A stretch of DNA of 64,000 bases, from positions 992,595 through 1,056,594 of the forward strand of contig NW_004797490.1 of assembly GCF_000002075.1 (NCBI RefSeq), read 5' to 3'. Within the stretch, counting starts at the first letter, position 1. The number at the start of each line of letters is the position of its first letter. The translations under genes and the position numbers were made by a program. The DNA is from Aplysia californica. Lineage: Eukaryota > Mollusca > Gastropoda > Aplysiida > Aplysiidae. The notes beneath the pieces are model-generated. The model was given only the letters and a program-made list of their open reading frames with translations, was not told the origin of the DNA and searched no databases. Positions 10,614 to 24,004 of this stretch are shown piece by piece.

Positions 10614-12611
10614 CCAGATAGTGACAAATATATTACAGCAGTATTGAAGAGAGCCCTTTATGTTGTGCAAATGTATCTTTAAGTCTTATGGGCAACACAC
10701 ATACAGATTACCGCATAATGTGTAAAATACTAATTGTCACAGCATGAGACAAACCACACATCTGCCATCTTATTTCCATAAAGCCATTTACTACCACTTT
10801 CAAATAATGATAATATGCAGGTTACCTTTCTTTCTAAACGTTTTGGCATCTACAAAACTAACTAACTTCCTGATATGATCTGAAAATAATGGCACAGCTA
10901 GAAAGGTATAAAGCAGCAATTGTACCTCATGACAAGCCATCATATATATAATATAAGCACTTCAAAGATAGATCACCAAGTACAACCAAAAAAATTCCTA
11001 CAAAAAAGTACCTTAGCTCAAGCATTTTTCACTTGGGGCAGTAATGCAGCATAATGCTGGTCATGAAAATCACCACACAGACAACCACTACTTAAACAAG
11101 GAAGGGTTTGTGTGTGAGAGTGCGTGTGCCTATGGAATTAGTGGTTAAAGGAGAACTCAGTACTAGAAAGACAGAAACATATATCATTGGTGTACGACTC
11201 TAACCATGTATCTGCCAAATTAGCCCAAACAGGTTTCTTGGGGAGGTGGGGATTTCTCCATTATCTTCCAGAATCTCTCAAGAGTATTCCCTTTACATAT
11301 TTATGGTATCACTTATTGCAATTACGGTGGCCAATAACATAATTTCAAACAAAAGAAGTGTTAGACCTAATTAAGCAGACACACAATTGAAATTGACACA
11401 GACGACAATAAATAAACAGATTACTCAGCTGCTTTAAAACAACATAGGCCCAGCGTGTGTCAGAGAAGGAGGTTAACAACTCCACACAATCGATTTCTTA
11501 CTACCAAGGGCAAGAAATCAATGTGCAGCTACGTCGTAACATCCTTTATTGACACGAGTTGGTCCTTGTCATCAGCAAAAAATAAAAATATAATCGAGTA
11601 ATCCATTTAAAATTCAGCCATTGTCGGTAACATGGACAAAACCTCTTAAACATCTTTAAAAAACAAAAGTCAGACGATGGAAAGTCGAGAAAGATTGATG
11701 ACAAGCAAGACTTCAACTTCAAGCCAGTAGATTGAGACACAAGGTATATATACGCATTCCTAAATAAAATCACAAATCGTAGCCACTTTTTTTGCAGCTG
11801 GGCAAATTCACAGCCTTAAATTACAGAAAGATACATTCCATTAAAAAATGTTGACAATTTGTAAAACGTAAATTTTCAGCGTATTTACAATAAACTGAGT
11901 ACAATAAGTACAACAATGCTGATGGTTAAATACCACATAGACAAAAACTGAACATGTATAGGGTATAGATTATGTAAAACAACAATATTAGTAAAGTAGT
12001 TTTCTTCCAGAGCAGGAATAAGGGACCGTTAACTCTACTGTTCCAAAATAATCTCTTAGTCTACTTGTGACATAACAGCAATCGTAAAAACAGGTATATA
12101 CACACGCGATAGAAAAAACTTGGTTATAAGGACGTAAAAGCAGTCCTATTTTTGTGGTTTTCAAGCTGCAATATTCACAGCGACTTCGGCTTGTGTGATA
12201 AACTGAAAACAAAACTTGTTCTTAATCACTTTGTCATGCCTTTATCAGAAAAAGGTATGAAAAAGATCTCAAATCAAATAATGACTGAAAGAAATTTGTT
12301 CGCAAAATTAAAAAGCATTTCAATGGTTAGTAATGTGTTTGTTCTCTCATGATGGGACGGAAGGAGAGAAAAAAAGACAAAGATAATAAAATCAAGCACC
12401 CCCGCCCCTCTCCCCTCTTTTGCTAATTTAGCTCCTTTCAATGAACTGACCTCCCAATCCTTTAAAAAAAAGAGAAGAAAATACTGAACAACATACGGCA
12501 TAAGGACAGAACCCACACACATATCAGATCTGACCGTAGCCGCCCACAACAGTCTGTAGTTTTAAGTTTTAGTTGGATCAAACGAGATTTCTGAGGGGGT
12601 TTTTTTCCTTC

Positions 12612-12682
12612 CCAGTTTTCAGTTAGGTAGTTTTATGGTGCTTGTAACTGCATATAAGGTCATATGAGCATGCGGGACGCAA
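12612..12682 (-). mobile_element. Truncated SINE tail fragment
   Basis: The plus strand shows TAGTTTTATGGTGCTTGTAA, then CATATAAGGTCATATGAGCA and TGCGGGAC. This is the family A version of the shared tail with nothing of the body. Confidence 0.6.
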
Positions 12683-12989
12683 GTTCGTTGTTTTCACGTT
12701 AGTTCACAGGACATCTTTGCAAGTCAGTATTTAGACTTCTGGGAATGTCATGGCTGCCCCAAAATTTCATGCCAATGATGCCATCCAAAGGTATGAACAA
12801 CAAAGAAGCTGTCCTCATACCAGAACTAAAATTTTGAAACGTCAGGCAACTCAGCATACAGTGCCTCAATCATATTGGCACTGCAGCATAACCTCATGGC
12901 ATTTTAATGACCAAATCTGTGTTGATGGTGTCGTAAAACACCTACTCAATCAAAAGCATAACCTAAGAAAAGATTAACAAATCACGACC

Positions 12990-13121
12990 TCAGTGCTTTC
13001 TTGTCCTATCTCCATTTTTAGTAACAGTGAAAACAGTTCATTACAAAGAGTGAGCTTTAGAAGAAGTCATATTTTCAATGTTTAAAAAAATGGAGATAGG
13101 ACAAAAAAGCACTGAAATAGC
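12990..13121. repeat. Short fold-back element (about 30-bp arms)
   Basis: CAGTGCTTTCTTGTCCTATC at the left and its near-perfect inverse (GATAGGACAAAAAAGCACTG) at the right enclose about 65 bp. It is MITE-like, but no target duplication was found. Confidence 0.6.
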
Positions 13122-15951
13122 AAAATGGCTGATGAAAGAACCGATGACTAAAGGACTGCAGTTGAAAGATTTAAAAATCAAAAGTTGAACTTCGGAAATT
13201 GGTGCTTATTTTTCCGTGTTATTGATTGAAACTCTATAAAAAGTGCGTAAATAGGGAAATTATTTCATTTTATGCAACTTTAATTATGCATATTTTACAG
13301 TACTACAGAAGTAGTCTGAAAGATAATGTAGAAACTTCAAAACAGTGCAATAATACTTTCCCTGAATCTTCCTCACAAACCTTATACACACCGATAAAGC
13401 CTTCAACACTAGCTCTATGAACAGGATATGTAAAGAACGACTACAAGTTATTTTCACTTTCAGAATTTTTCAAGAGGAAAAGACATACACCAATATCTAC
13501 TCAAGTAAAGAGAAATAGCACTCAGTGGATAATACATTCAGGCTTGCATTGGACCCACTTTTTGAAGGATACAGCTTTTACACCCCCCCCCCCCCCCCCC
13601 CGGCGCAGTTATCTCTAAGACTTTCCCCAAGAGGCAAGAAGAGTACATTATAAGGAGTCTAAAATTTAAGAACATATTTGCATGGTCTGTCAAGAGCCAC
13701 AGAAAAAGTTCCAAGATTGCATAATCACTGCATGCACAGACCAATTTGATGGGACAGTTCAACCCATGATCTCCCTGTGCAAGATCCCAATGGGGGGGGG
13801 GTCAAACCTGTTGATTCCAAAGAAAGGGAAATCATAAGAAAACAGAAAACAATCTTTTCCCACTCACTATGTCCGAAAACCTGTTTGTAGCACACTACGC
13901 ATTTACCTGACTCTAAATGTGGAAACTACTTTTCCTCCTGAGTCCGGAGACTAGAAATTGTGCCAGCCCTATCTTCCTACTTTGTACAATGGCACGAAAC
14001 AACTGTTTACAATATTCATGATTACCATCTGAGCCTATGGATCATGGTGGAGGAGATGTCAATACAAAGTTAGTTCAACAGAACCTTGCAGAATGGAGCA
14101 CACAGACCAGAACTGTGAGGAAACAAACAGCTACTAAAAGTAACAGCTGGCAACTCTAGCGAGATATACAAACAGACGAGAAATCCTTGGTACAATTTGT
14201 AAACCTTGTCAGGGTCCCAGGATAAAGAATACAGACTATCGACACTGAAGTACTATTTCTATTCGTCTCAATCACTATGCTGCCAAATGGCTATTTACAA
14301 GGTACCTACTCTCTATTTTCATCTCATCAACATTTTTTTTCGTTTTGGTCTCATACAACAAAAAAACCTGTCTGTGCTTCTTTCTGCACACTCTAACAAA
14401 GTCAAAACTTTGTTCAACACTTGAAGGTAATGAAACTTGCTGGTCATAATCATGACTGTGCATCAATACTTTACCCAGACTTGTTTCGGTCAATAAAAAA
14501 GGGCCAGTCATACAAAAGTAGAAACTAGAAATATATATGTATATATATATATAATTTATAACTAAATATAATTGACACGATAACTGAAGAGATCACAATC
14601 CCCAAACACAAATAAGAACAAACCCTTCCCAATCCCAAATGTGACCAATGTATACTACAACACTATGTCCAGGGTATAAAATAATTTCTCAACTCCTACA
14701 TATCACATATTGTTATGCCAATAATCCCTAAAAAAGAACGTCTAAAAATAAGAAAACACATTTCTTGTGCTTTCAATGTGGAGAAGAAACACAACCAAAA
14801 ATACTTAAAACTAATTAATCAATCACCTTAATATTAATATGTACAATAGCACAAAAATAAAACAACCAAAATCAATGGTAATGGGTATAGAACACGCAGC
14901 AAAGACTATAATCTCGGACTGATACTGTACTCACCAAATATGGGGAAATGTCAACACGTTTAGTTTCCCTGTACTCATGAAATGGATAATGAAACTGAAA
15001 ATGGTCTGTACAAGGAAATATTTTACAGCTATTCAACCATGGTACGTGCCTTTTCTGTACAACTTTGAAATAGTGCCACACTGCTCCTACAAAAGCACAA
15101 AGACGTACACATAAAGTGTGATTTCCACTTTGAAGACTTCAACTGTTAAAAATCCAGAAAAATTAGTTTTACTTCACTATCAAAGGGTAAAATCAAAAGC
15201 AACTAGTACTAGAAGACGAAAAATCTTTGTCAAAAGCAAGACTGCTCCGAGGGACAAAGGTACAGACACACAGTACAGCAATCATGATGATGTACTCTCA
15301 GAACTAATGAGCCAATAAAGCCAATCCTAACATGGTACCACTGTCATTTATGGAGAGAATATATACACTTAAATCTACCTGGGATTACAGTGTTGCATTC
15401 ATTTTGTGGTGCACCAAAAAAAACAACCCAACAACAACCAAACAACAAATGACCACAGCAGGAAACCTATCTGGGACTATAGAAGATAATTGGGACAACG
15501 CCTCAAGGGGGAATCACAAACAATAATACAATGCCTTACAGAGCTTCTGCCCATGCACATAAATACATGCAAGCAAGTACACTGGCTGCCTGACAAAGTA
15601 GAACATGGAATCACTCACGATATAATATGCAGCACAGCAGCCAGCTCTAAGTTGGTAAGAGAATGAAGAAGCAGAACGGTTTTTTTTTACAAAGTGTTAC
15701 TGTTCAAAGCAAATTTACAACTTTTGCTTTGTGCAAATCCATTTTAACATTCAAATATTCACAGCATACAAAATTTGATATAAGTACAGAAATGGCGTTC
15801 TTAATGCATGATTCTCAGCTACCAAAGAAAAAGATTTAATTTTCCTCAGCTTTGATGGGACTTGCAGTAGCTGATATAAAATATTTTAAAAATCAATTAG
15901 GAATTTTATTCAGCCAATAGTGGTTGTGATGAAACTAACAGAACATATCCA

Positions 15952-16201
15952 TGGCAGAGCGCAAGAAGTGACTATTTCCACTTTTGGTCAAAATGGAGTA
16001 ATTGAGGTGGGTAGTGATATTTTCAGCAGCTCTTTTACCTCTGTAAATATCGAAGCTGTAGCTTAATTCGGCATCAAGATATTAATGCTTCTTTTTTTTT
16101 TTTTTTTACCATATTATAGAGATTTCAATATCGTCAATATTCCAAACTCGTATTTCTCGAAACTGAAAAGTGGAATATAGTCACTTCTTGCGCTCAGCCG
16201 T
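15952..16201. mobile_element. MITE with about 35-bp TIRs
   Basis: GAGCGCAAGAAGTGACTATT (then TCCACTTTT) at the left mirrors AGTCACTTCTTGCGCTC at the right. About 250 bp, no coding frame, target duplication unclear. A run of 17 T lies inside. Confidence 0.65.
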
Positions 16202-17271
16202 GCAATATGCTCATCTGTCTTTGGGCCAATCATTTCATTACAACTGTTCAACGCTGACTGTATATCTTAGGAACACAGATTCATAATCTCATCTCCGAAC
16301 TTCTTTTATGAGACAGCCATTGAAAATATGTTCAGCACTTCAGACCTGCATAAATATGAAAATCATGGACGCTTTCAATAGATCTAGCGTATAAAGCTTT
16401 GTGTCCTTCTTCCCCTTCCCTTTTAACCCTCAGCTCCTTATTACAAATTTATATTTTAAAAATTTTCATGGGCTACCACATTTTTCAGAAGTTGCCCTCA
16501 ACTTTTGAGTGTGACTTTGTTTCTTTTCCTAACCTACCCCTTGATTTCCTTTGGACAAAATGGCTTTTAAAAAATTATGGTTACCAGGAAAAGCTTATCA
16601 AGATAAACCCAAGATATAAAAATTGTATCATACTCCAGATAACTTAACTAAACAGTTCCTTTATGATAGACAATTCAATCCCTCTGACTTATCTAAAAAC
16701 ATGGACTTTTGCGTTTAAAGCCTTTTGTGATAGAGCCCTTCAAATGTAAATGAGAAAAGAATAAGCACTTTTTATGCATCTGAATATCTTGTAACATCAA
16801 ACAATAAAAATATGTAGAAAACCATTCTACTACTGATAAGAGAATACTGACAATATTATATATTTCAATTGTGCCATATGTAGATTACCAAAACTGGCAT
16901 ACAAAAGAATTTTGCACAAAAACACTCAAATCGCTTCTCATCATAATAATTTCTGCTGTAGATTATGGTAATTCAGTGTGATAACACCCATATTCTGCCA
17001 GGGATAGATTTGGGCAAAAGAACAGTGTAAAAAATAAAGGCAGAACACACCATAGCAGCAACCACCAACAACCTTCAGGCTACTCTCATCCCACTATCAG
17101 AAATACATTTCTCCCCCCCCATAAAATCCTCGTTCTGTTGATACTGATATTATATAAGTTAGAACGCCGGAGGTAAACAGGAGTGTGATCAGGAGTAAGG
17201 GAAAATGCTGTGTAGATTGACACATAAGTACACAAGGAAACCCAACCGGGCTTTAAAAACTTCTCATAGTA

Positions 17272-17456
17272 CAGTCGAACCTGTTAAAACCGTATAAGAC
17301 AATCATAATACAGATGGCAACTTCCCATTTCCGGACTGAACCCCTTGTGATTTTTTCTTTTATACATTTATACTAACACTGTGTAAGACATCCACCTGTC
17401 TAAGACGACTGCTTTTCTCCTCGGCAATGGATGGTTGTCATAGACAAGTTTGACTG
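17272..17456. mobile_element. Degenerate TA-flanked pogo-like MITE
   Basis: CAGTCGAACCTGTTAAAACC at the left (TA before) versus the inverse of CAGTCAAACTTGTCTATGAC at the right (TT instead of TA). Internal TAAGACATCC/TAAGACGAC motifs repeat the subterminal pattern. Confidence 0.5.
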
Positions 17457-19811
17457 TTGTCAAACACATACTTTTACAAAAACTTACAATAGCAAAGCAA
17501 TCTCATGGACAGTTACAATTATTATAAATCCCCAAGCAGCAGAGCTTTTGCCCTTCTGTTTATCCAAGGGACAAAATACTATTGCATGGTTTTACAAGAA
17601 AGAACAATTTCAAAGCTGTATCATGAGGCCATAAGAATCATTTTGAAGACCTTAAATAAGCCTCTTACAATCACAAGAACAAAAAGACTGAAAACATGGC
17701 TAATCTCTGTCTCTGACAAAATTGCAATAATTTGTAACAGGTGAATTTATTTAGGTGGCAAAGTAAAATAGCATCTATCACTTCCACACAGCATGTGAAG
17801 TATAATTACCAGTCATTTTTACAAATTTGTGAGGAATATGAACTCAACCACTTTTAGAAATCGAAAGAGGTTAAAAATTTAAACCCTAAAAAATCAAATT
17901 TTCTAACCTAAAGCAAAGTGTATGGAGGGAGGCTAATAAAATAAAAATTGAGAGCACATTGCATATAATCAATTATTTTGTTGCAAAACAAAACAACAAT
18001 CCTGTTACACCCTGCATAGATAGGCAGTCCCCTCCCTGCATTTTCCTAATACTGGGGGGGAAAAAAAACACTTTATTTTATCGCATAACAAAGAATTATC
18101 AGCAGAAAACTAGGAAATTCCCATACTAGTGGTGAAACAGGAGCAGTAGGAAGACAAGGCCATTTCACTCAAGTCAGGAGATGCACCTTAATTAGAAAAT
18201 GAGTACAGAACACGTTGTACAATTAGCCCCCCCCCCCCCCCCCCAAAAGAAAGCAGGAAGACAACAGCAGACATCAAACACAACAATTGCCAATTATATA
18301 TGTTGTATATTTACAAAGATTTGTGTGAAAATAATATTCTCTTACAAAACAAGAAATCTTACTATTCCATTCCCCTGCTCCTGTGCTGCCTTGCAATAAA
18401 TCTGTAGATGTGTTACTGGGAGACTTGCTAACTGAGTAACTCTCTTTTCTGGAAAAAAGAATCACTTTTGAGTTGCCTGATCTAATTCATAAGTGAAAAT
18501 TTCGTCCGACCCTCCCCTCCTCCCCCAAATCTGTACCACCCCCTTTTTTTTTGACAGAGCAAAAAACGCCCCCCCCCCCGTCCTCACAGGCATATCCACT
18601 CAGTGAAAGTCATGCTTCAATAACTATGGCACTGATTGTCTCTCACATAATTTTCTCAAAACATTTCAGGACATACATTTTATAGTGCTCTTCAATTCAG
18701 AATCTTTTCCACAAACTACAATTTCTGCTGAACCCTGCACTGTTAAAGAAAGAAAAAAATAATAACGAACAACTGTCAGCAAGACAGAAAGCTTGTGAGG
18801 AATCTGTACTACACAATTCTCCTGAAAATCATTAAATCATATAAGTGAGGAAAAAAAACCCAAAATCCCATAAAATCAAAATAACAATACAAATATATGG
18901 ACATAAACATGGATTTCAACTACATTGGCACAAAAAAGAAAAGTTTCTGGAACTGTTTTACAGCAATGTTTATCTTTGGCATTATGCACATCAGTGGCTG
19001 TGAACGCCTATGAATGACAAGCTTGAAACAATTTTTCATTTATGTTTTTCTTATTATTTCATAACTTTAACACAAACTACAAACTATTGTTCTCTTATAA
19101 TAAAAAAAATCCCCGTGATGTAGTTTAAGAGACCCTTGAAGAAAGACAAACCTCAATACTTGCATACCCTTGACAAAAATCCCAATTAACTCAAATGCTC
19201 ACTGTCAATAAAAGCATGCTATCATAATCATAAGGTAACATTCAGCCCTTGCAATCAATTCATTATGAAGAATAGCTATGGTACCTACAAATTATGCCAC
19301 ACATCCATTACAGATAGACTTCCAAAACAAGGGGCATCTATGAAAGGAAAAATGACTGCAAAGGCGCAGACCTATCCAATTTCGGGTACATGTGTGCATT
19401 TTTAAGAGCACTGCTTCACTTAGTTGTGTTTAAAACACAGTTATCTCTCTATATGGCAAAATGCTTCACATGAACCACAAACACTGCACTGCTACACTCT
19501 TGCATAGGAAGCTGTGAGAGCTCAGTTTGATATTTTATTACTGTGTTCAAGGGATGATGTTTATGGTCATGGAGTTTATAGCAAGTCACCAAAATTCACA
19601 ATGGCTGTGCAACTGCATCGATAGAAACTGACATTAGCAACTGCAAGTAAAGCACGCTGCAATAACGATCTTACATCTATTTGTCTGAAAACCTGGAGGT
19701 GTCAATTCAGCACTGCAGCACTGGCTTCAGCACAAAAAGCTACAAACCGCCATCACACAGTGGCAGCATCAGCCCTCACTGCTTTGGAAGTGGAGATGGA
19801 GAAAAACCTAT

Positions 19812-22800
19812 CTAGTATCTGTAAAGCATGGTGCGATAAGGGTCCTGCATCTGACTCTCTGGGACAGCTGACCGACTCATGAGGTCACGCTCCTGAGTGC
19901 CTGTGGTTGATGTGGCGTGAGCATGACTGAGTTTGGAGGCACCTGGGTACTGGCGATCCTCTATGAAAGGGTATGGAGTGTTCTGGTGTGGATAGAAGCC
20001 GCGGTGTGCAGCCGCAGCAGCATAGTCTCTCTCCAACATGGCGTGTTGTGCTGTCGTCGGGTGGCTGAGGAAAGCACTGTTCACATTGTCCGACACATGC
20101 TGGCCATACGCTGCTGTGCCTGCGTACAGGTTGAAGCCACTGTTCACACCAATGCTGGAGAACATGTCTGTTGATGCAGTAGTTGGGGGCAAAGCCCGGA
20201 AGTCTTGGATGGCTGCCGTGGCAGCCGCTGCCGCTGTCTGGCGGTAGCGCTCATCAAAGGGTTTGGGTGCCGTTGGGTGTGCAGATCGCGTGTAGTCCAG
20301 GGACCCCGGTGAGCCAGAGTAAGGAGTCATGGCATTGGGGAAATAGTTGCTCAGATCAAAACGATCCAGCTGAAAAGAGTCCTGGGTTTGAGATGAAGGC
20401 AGACAAGGGAACATTCCACGTTCAGTTGAGGTCCTAGCTGAGGGGTCAAACATAAAGTCCCGACTGCCCAGATAATTCTCTTTGCTGGGAAAGAATGGAT
20501 TACTTGCAGTTGCCATGTTAGGTTGCCTCTGTAGGTACGGATTCTGCCAGTGTGTCGGCCTACCATCCTGACCAGTCCAGGCATTAGAGAATGGATGTCG
20601 TGGCATTGCCTGGGGCATGGGTGGTGCTGGGAACATCTCTGACCCTGGCATGGTAGTTGTGCGACGCAACAAGGAGCTGGAGGTGCTAGAACGCAGAGGA
20701 GTCGAGTCTGGTATGCGTGACAGGCTGCTGCGTTCTGTTGGCTGTGGGGTCAGGAACGGTGTAGTCATGGCTTGTCGCGGGAACATGGCCTCCGCCATAA
20801 AGCTGTTTGTTACCGGTGGGCCAGAGAACAGGTTGTCTGGTTGACGCAGGTACGAACTCTCTCTACTGCCAGGCACTGTTGCTGCTGAGTGTAGTGAGTT
20901 CAGGGATGAAAATGTGTCAAAGGCAGGAGGAGGAGGAGGAGCCCCCACATTGGGAGCGAGAGGCGTGGCTGTCTGTCTCTCTGGAAGACGAGGCAATGCC
21001 GACGCTGTATCTCGGGGGTAAAATGACTCGTGATGCCGTTCTGAAGCGGCCAGGGCATCCATTCGACTACGAAGATCTGCAGGTGCCAAGGATGGGAGGG
21101 TACCATCAAGATTGGAGGTTATAACAGAGGTGGGAAGGCCAGTAGCAGGAGACTTTGTCATTTCCCTAGACCCGGGCCCAGACTTGTCCACCATGGCCTC
21201 TAGCTGTTGCAAGCCACCAGGGGAGGGTACCATACTAGCTCCTCGTGTGTGTGTCAGAGACTTCAGATACTCGTCAAAGTACTCTTTGGCAGCCTCTGTG
21301 GTTTGCTGTGAGTGTTCTGGCAGAGGCTGTGGGGGCAGGCTGTAACTGCTCGTGTCTGGCAGAGAGCTGCTGCCATCCCTCACGACACCCTCGGGGGTCT
21401 GCTCAGCACTAACGACCCGCTCCGGCTGAGACCTGGGCTCTGGGATTGAGCCATGGGAGTGCTGCATCTCAACTGAGCCAAGCGGCTGCTGCATCTCCAC
21501 TGAGCCTTGGGGCCGACTCTCCATTCCACCATGGCTGGCCATGTCCATGGAGCTGTGTGAATGCATTTCCACCGAGCCATGAGGGTGATTCGTCTCCACA
21601 GAACCATGGTGAGGCATTTCCACTGAGCCCAAAGGCTGCTGTGCGTCTACTGAGCCGGCTGAGTGTAGATTCTCCATAGACGGCACAGAGGGCACTGCGG
21701 ACATGGGAGCCTCCTCTGAATGGACTGAATGCTGCTGGACCAGATTAGTTGGGGGCGGCACGGAGAACGGTGTATTGGGACCTGGCACAGAAAATGGTGT
21801 GTTTGGCCCAGGGACGGAGAAAGGTGCAGGCTCTGGGTCTTCCTGCTCCATCTCATCCTCTGAGCTCTCTGGGGGCGGTGGAGCCGGGGCACGTGGTGGT
21901 GTCAGGGGGATATCATTGCTAACTTCATCGTCGTCACTCTCTTCCACCGCATAAGAGGTGGCTTCATCTACAATTTCCTCTTCCACGTTATTCACCATCT
22001 GCTCTTCTTCTGGAGCTTTAGCCTCCTCAGAGTCTGCCTGATCTTCAAGACTCTCTGGCTGTGGACATGGGCTCGGAGATCTCCCTTCATCTTCCTTCTC
22101 AGTCTCCACTGGCATATTCTCTTCCTCGAGATTGTCTGCATCTGAAAAGTCCCGGTAGGGGCTTGCCACACCCTGTATCATGTTCTCTTCACTGTACTCT
22201 GGTGAAGCTGGCCTTGAAGACGCCACTTCTTCGGGTCTGGAGGGCACTTCTACTGGGGGGTCAGGTTGAGATTCTGTTTCAACAACTTCCTCTTCTGCCT
22301 CTTCCTCCAACTCCACCTCCTTCTGTACAACAGCAGGTTCTTCTGTTTTTTCTACATTTTCCTTGGTTTCTTCTGCTTCTTCTTTTTCTTCTTTTGTTTC
22401 TTCCTCCTTTTCTTTATCCTTTGTTGGTCCCCTTTTACGCCCTGGCCTTTTCTTTACAATTACTTTCTGCATTGATTTCTTCTTTTTTGCAGTTTTAGGA
22501 GACTTTGTGGATTTTTTTGCAAGAGCTTTTTTCGCTTTGATTCTGGCACTAGGTTTCCTTTTGGGAGGTGTTTTCTTCTTCAGTTTACTCACCGAAGCCA
22601 CTTTTTTCACAATCGCTGGGGATTTTCTTGCAGCCAAACGAGGAGAACTGACAGGTCCTGCTGGAGGTTCTGAGGTATTCGGCTTTTTAGGGGAGATCTT
22701 TTTCTTCTTTGGGGGGGAGCCGGCCATTTTATTGTCTTCAGCATTCTTGGACTTGTCGACAGACACATCACTACCTCTTTTCCTCTTGCCCTTTACAGTT

Positions 22801-24004
22801 TTGATGGGTTCGGACTTCTTCTCCACAACATCACTGTCTCCTCGAGCAGGAGACTTCTTTCTTCTAGGAGATTTTTTACCAGAACTTGGATCCGGATGTT
22901 CTGCCACCTTTTCAACTTTCTCCTTCGCTTGTCTCTTTTCTTTCTCTTCCAATTTTTGTTTCTTTTTCTTTTCAATTTCTAACATTTTCTCCTCTTTTTC
23001 TAGCCTTGCCTTTTCCTTAATTTCTTCTTTCTCTTTTACCTTCATTTCTATTTTTGCTTTTCTTTCCTGTTCTTTTTGGGCAGCCTTTTCCTCTTTTTGT
23101 TTCTTCAGCAGTTCCAATTTTTCTTGCCTTTCCTTCTCCTTCAACTCAGCTTTTTCTTGTTTTGCTTGCTCCTTCTTCTCAGCCTTTTCTTTCTTCTCTT
23201 TTTCCTTCTGTTCCGTTTTTTCTTTTTTCTCTAGTTCTTTTTTTTCTGCCTTCTCCTTTTTCTCTTGCTCTTTCTTCTCTAACCTCTCTTTCTTTTCAAG
23301 TTCTTTTTTATCCGCCTTCTCGATCTTCTCCTTCTCCTTTTTCTCCTGCAACTCATTCTTCCTCAAAAGCTCTTTAGGTGGTGGTGGAAGGGGGGTGAGG
23401 ACCGTGAGAGCCACTTTGTCCCGTCGAAAGTTGCCAGGAGACTCTTCCTCCGATTCATCATCACTCTTGAACTCGTACAAGTCCTTGGGCCCCCGAAACT
23501 CTGGGCTGTTCATACTTTCTCGCACTGGGTCCAAAGCAGTGACTGTTTCCATCGCCTCTTGCTCAATATCTTCCGCAACATGGTGCTGACCAGGAGCCTG
23601 ACTTTCTGGGGTCACTTCTCCTGCCCCTGAGGTAACTGAGGGAGGAATGTTCCCCGACTCATTCAAACCAGTCTCAGCAGCAACTTTTGTTGTCGAAGGT
23701 GTGGCTGGCGAGTCTCTTGCCTTGTCTACACTGTCTGGCACCTGATTGGATGAATCGCTGCTGGCCTCTGAAGAGCCAGGTCTACTGCCAGGGTCTGAGC
23801 GGCGAGGCAAGGCCGAAGTATCGATAACCTGATGTACCCTCTTCTTGTGCCAGAACAACGAATTCCGCTGCTTACACTTGAAGTCACAGAGGTGGCACTG
23901 CACCGGCTTCTCGTTGGTGTGACTGCGAAAATGTACTTTGAGATTGTCTGCATGACGGAAAGATTTGCTGCAGCCGGGCCAAGTGCAGTGGTAGTTGCGT
24001 TCTC
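19812..24004 (-). CDS. Zinc-finger gene, terminal coding exon 4 (fingers 11-12 and long C-terminal tail)
   Basis: 4193 bp, acceptor CGTTGTTCCAG|GAGAACGC. It opens with finger 11 (YHCTWPGCSKSFRHADNLKV) and finger 12 (VQCHLCDFKCKQRNSLFWHK). Then come a Ser/Thr/Glu spacer, about 155 residues of nearly pure Lys/Glu in i,i+4 patterns without leucine heptads (single-alpha-helix-like), a Lys/Pro/Ser-rich basic block, an acidic region, three copies of a PFSVPGPNT unit, about nine GSVEM-type units, a possible ordered motif (AAKEYFDEYLKSL), and a Pro/Met/Phe-rich end finishing YRTMLYRY. The plus-strand open frame of about 408 codons across 22363-23589 is the mirror of the K/E repeat and is not a gene. 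Confidence 0.9.

Larger units (their letters stand above)
11500..19811 (-). other. AT-rich tract downstream of the zinc-finger stop; possible long 3' UTR
   Basis: No coding frame is convincing here. On the minus strand AATAAA occurs near 19530, 18070 and 11545 (TTTATT on the plus strand). The last is followed by a gene-end-like context, so the 3' UTR may be about 0.3 kb or as much as 8 kb. The tract contains poly-C and poly-G runs (13580-13600, 13792-13801, 18228-18244) and three short inverted-repeat elements listed separately, and little else that I can recognise. Confidence 0.3.

Noticed and set aside
12750-12977. Plus-strand 75-codon frame starting MAAPKFHAND
   Set aside because: It follows a SINE tail fragment and shows no domain, so coding is not supported.
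22363-23589. Plus-strand open frame of about 408 codons, Phe/Ser-rich
   Set aside because: Exact mirror of the AAG/GAG-rich Lys/Glu region of the zinc-finger exon. TTC/TCT codons have no stops, so the frame stays open by composition.
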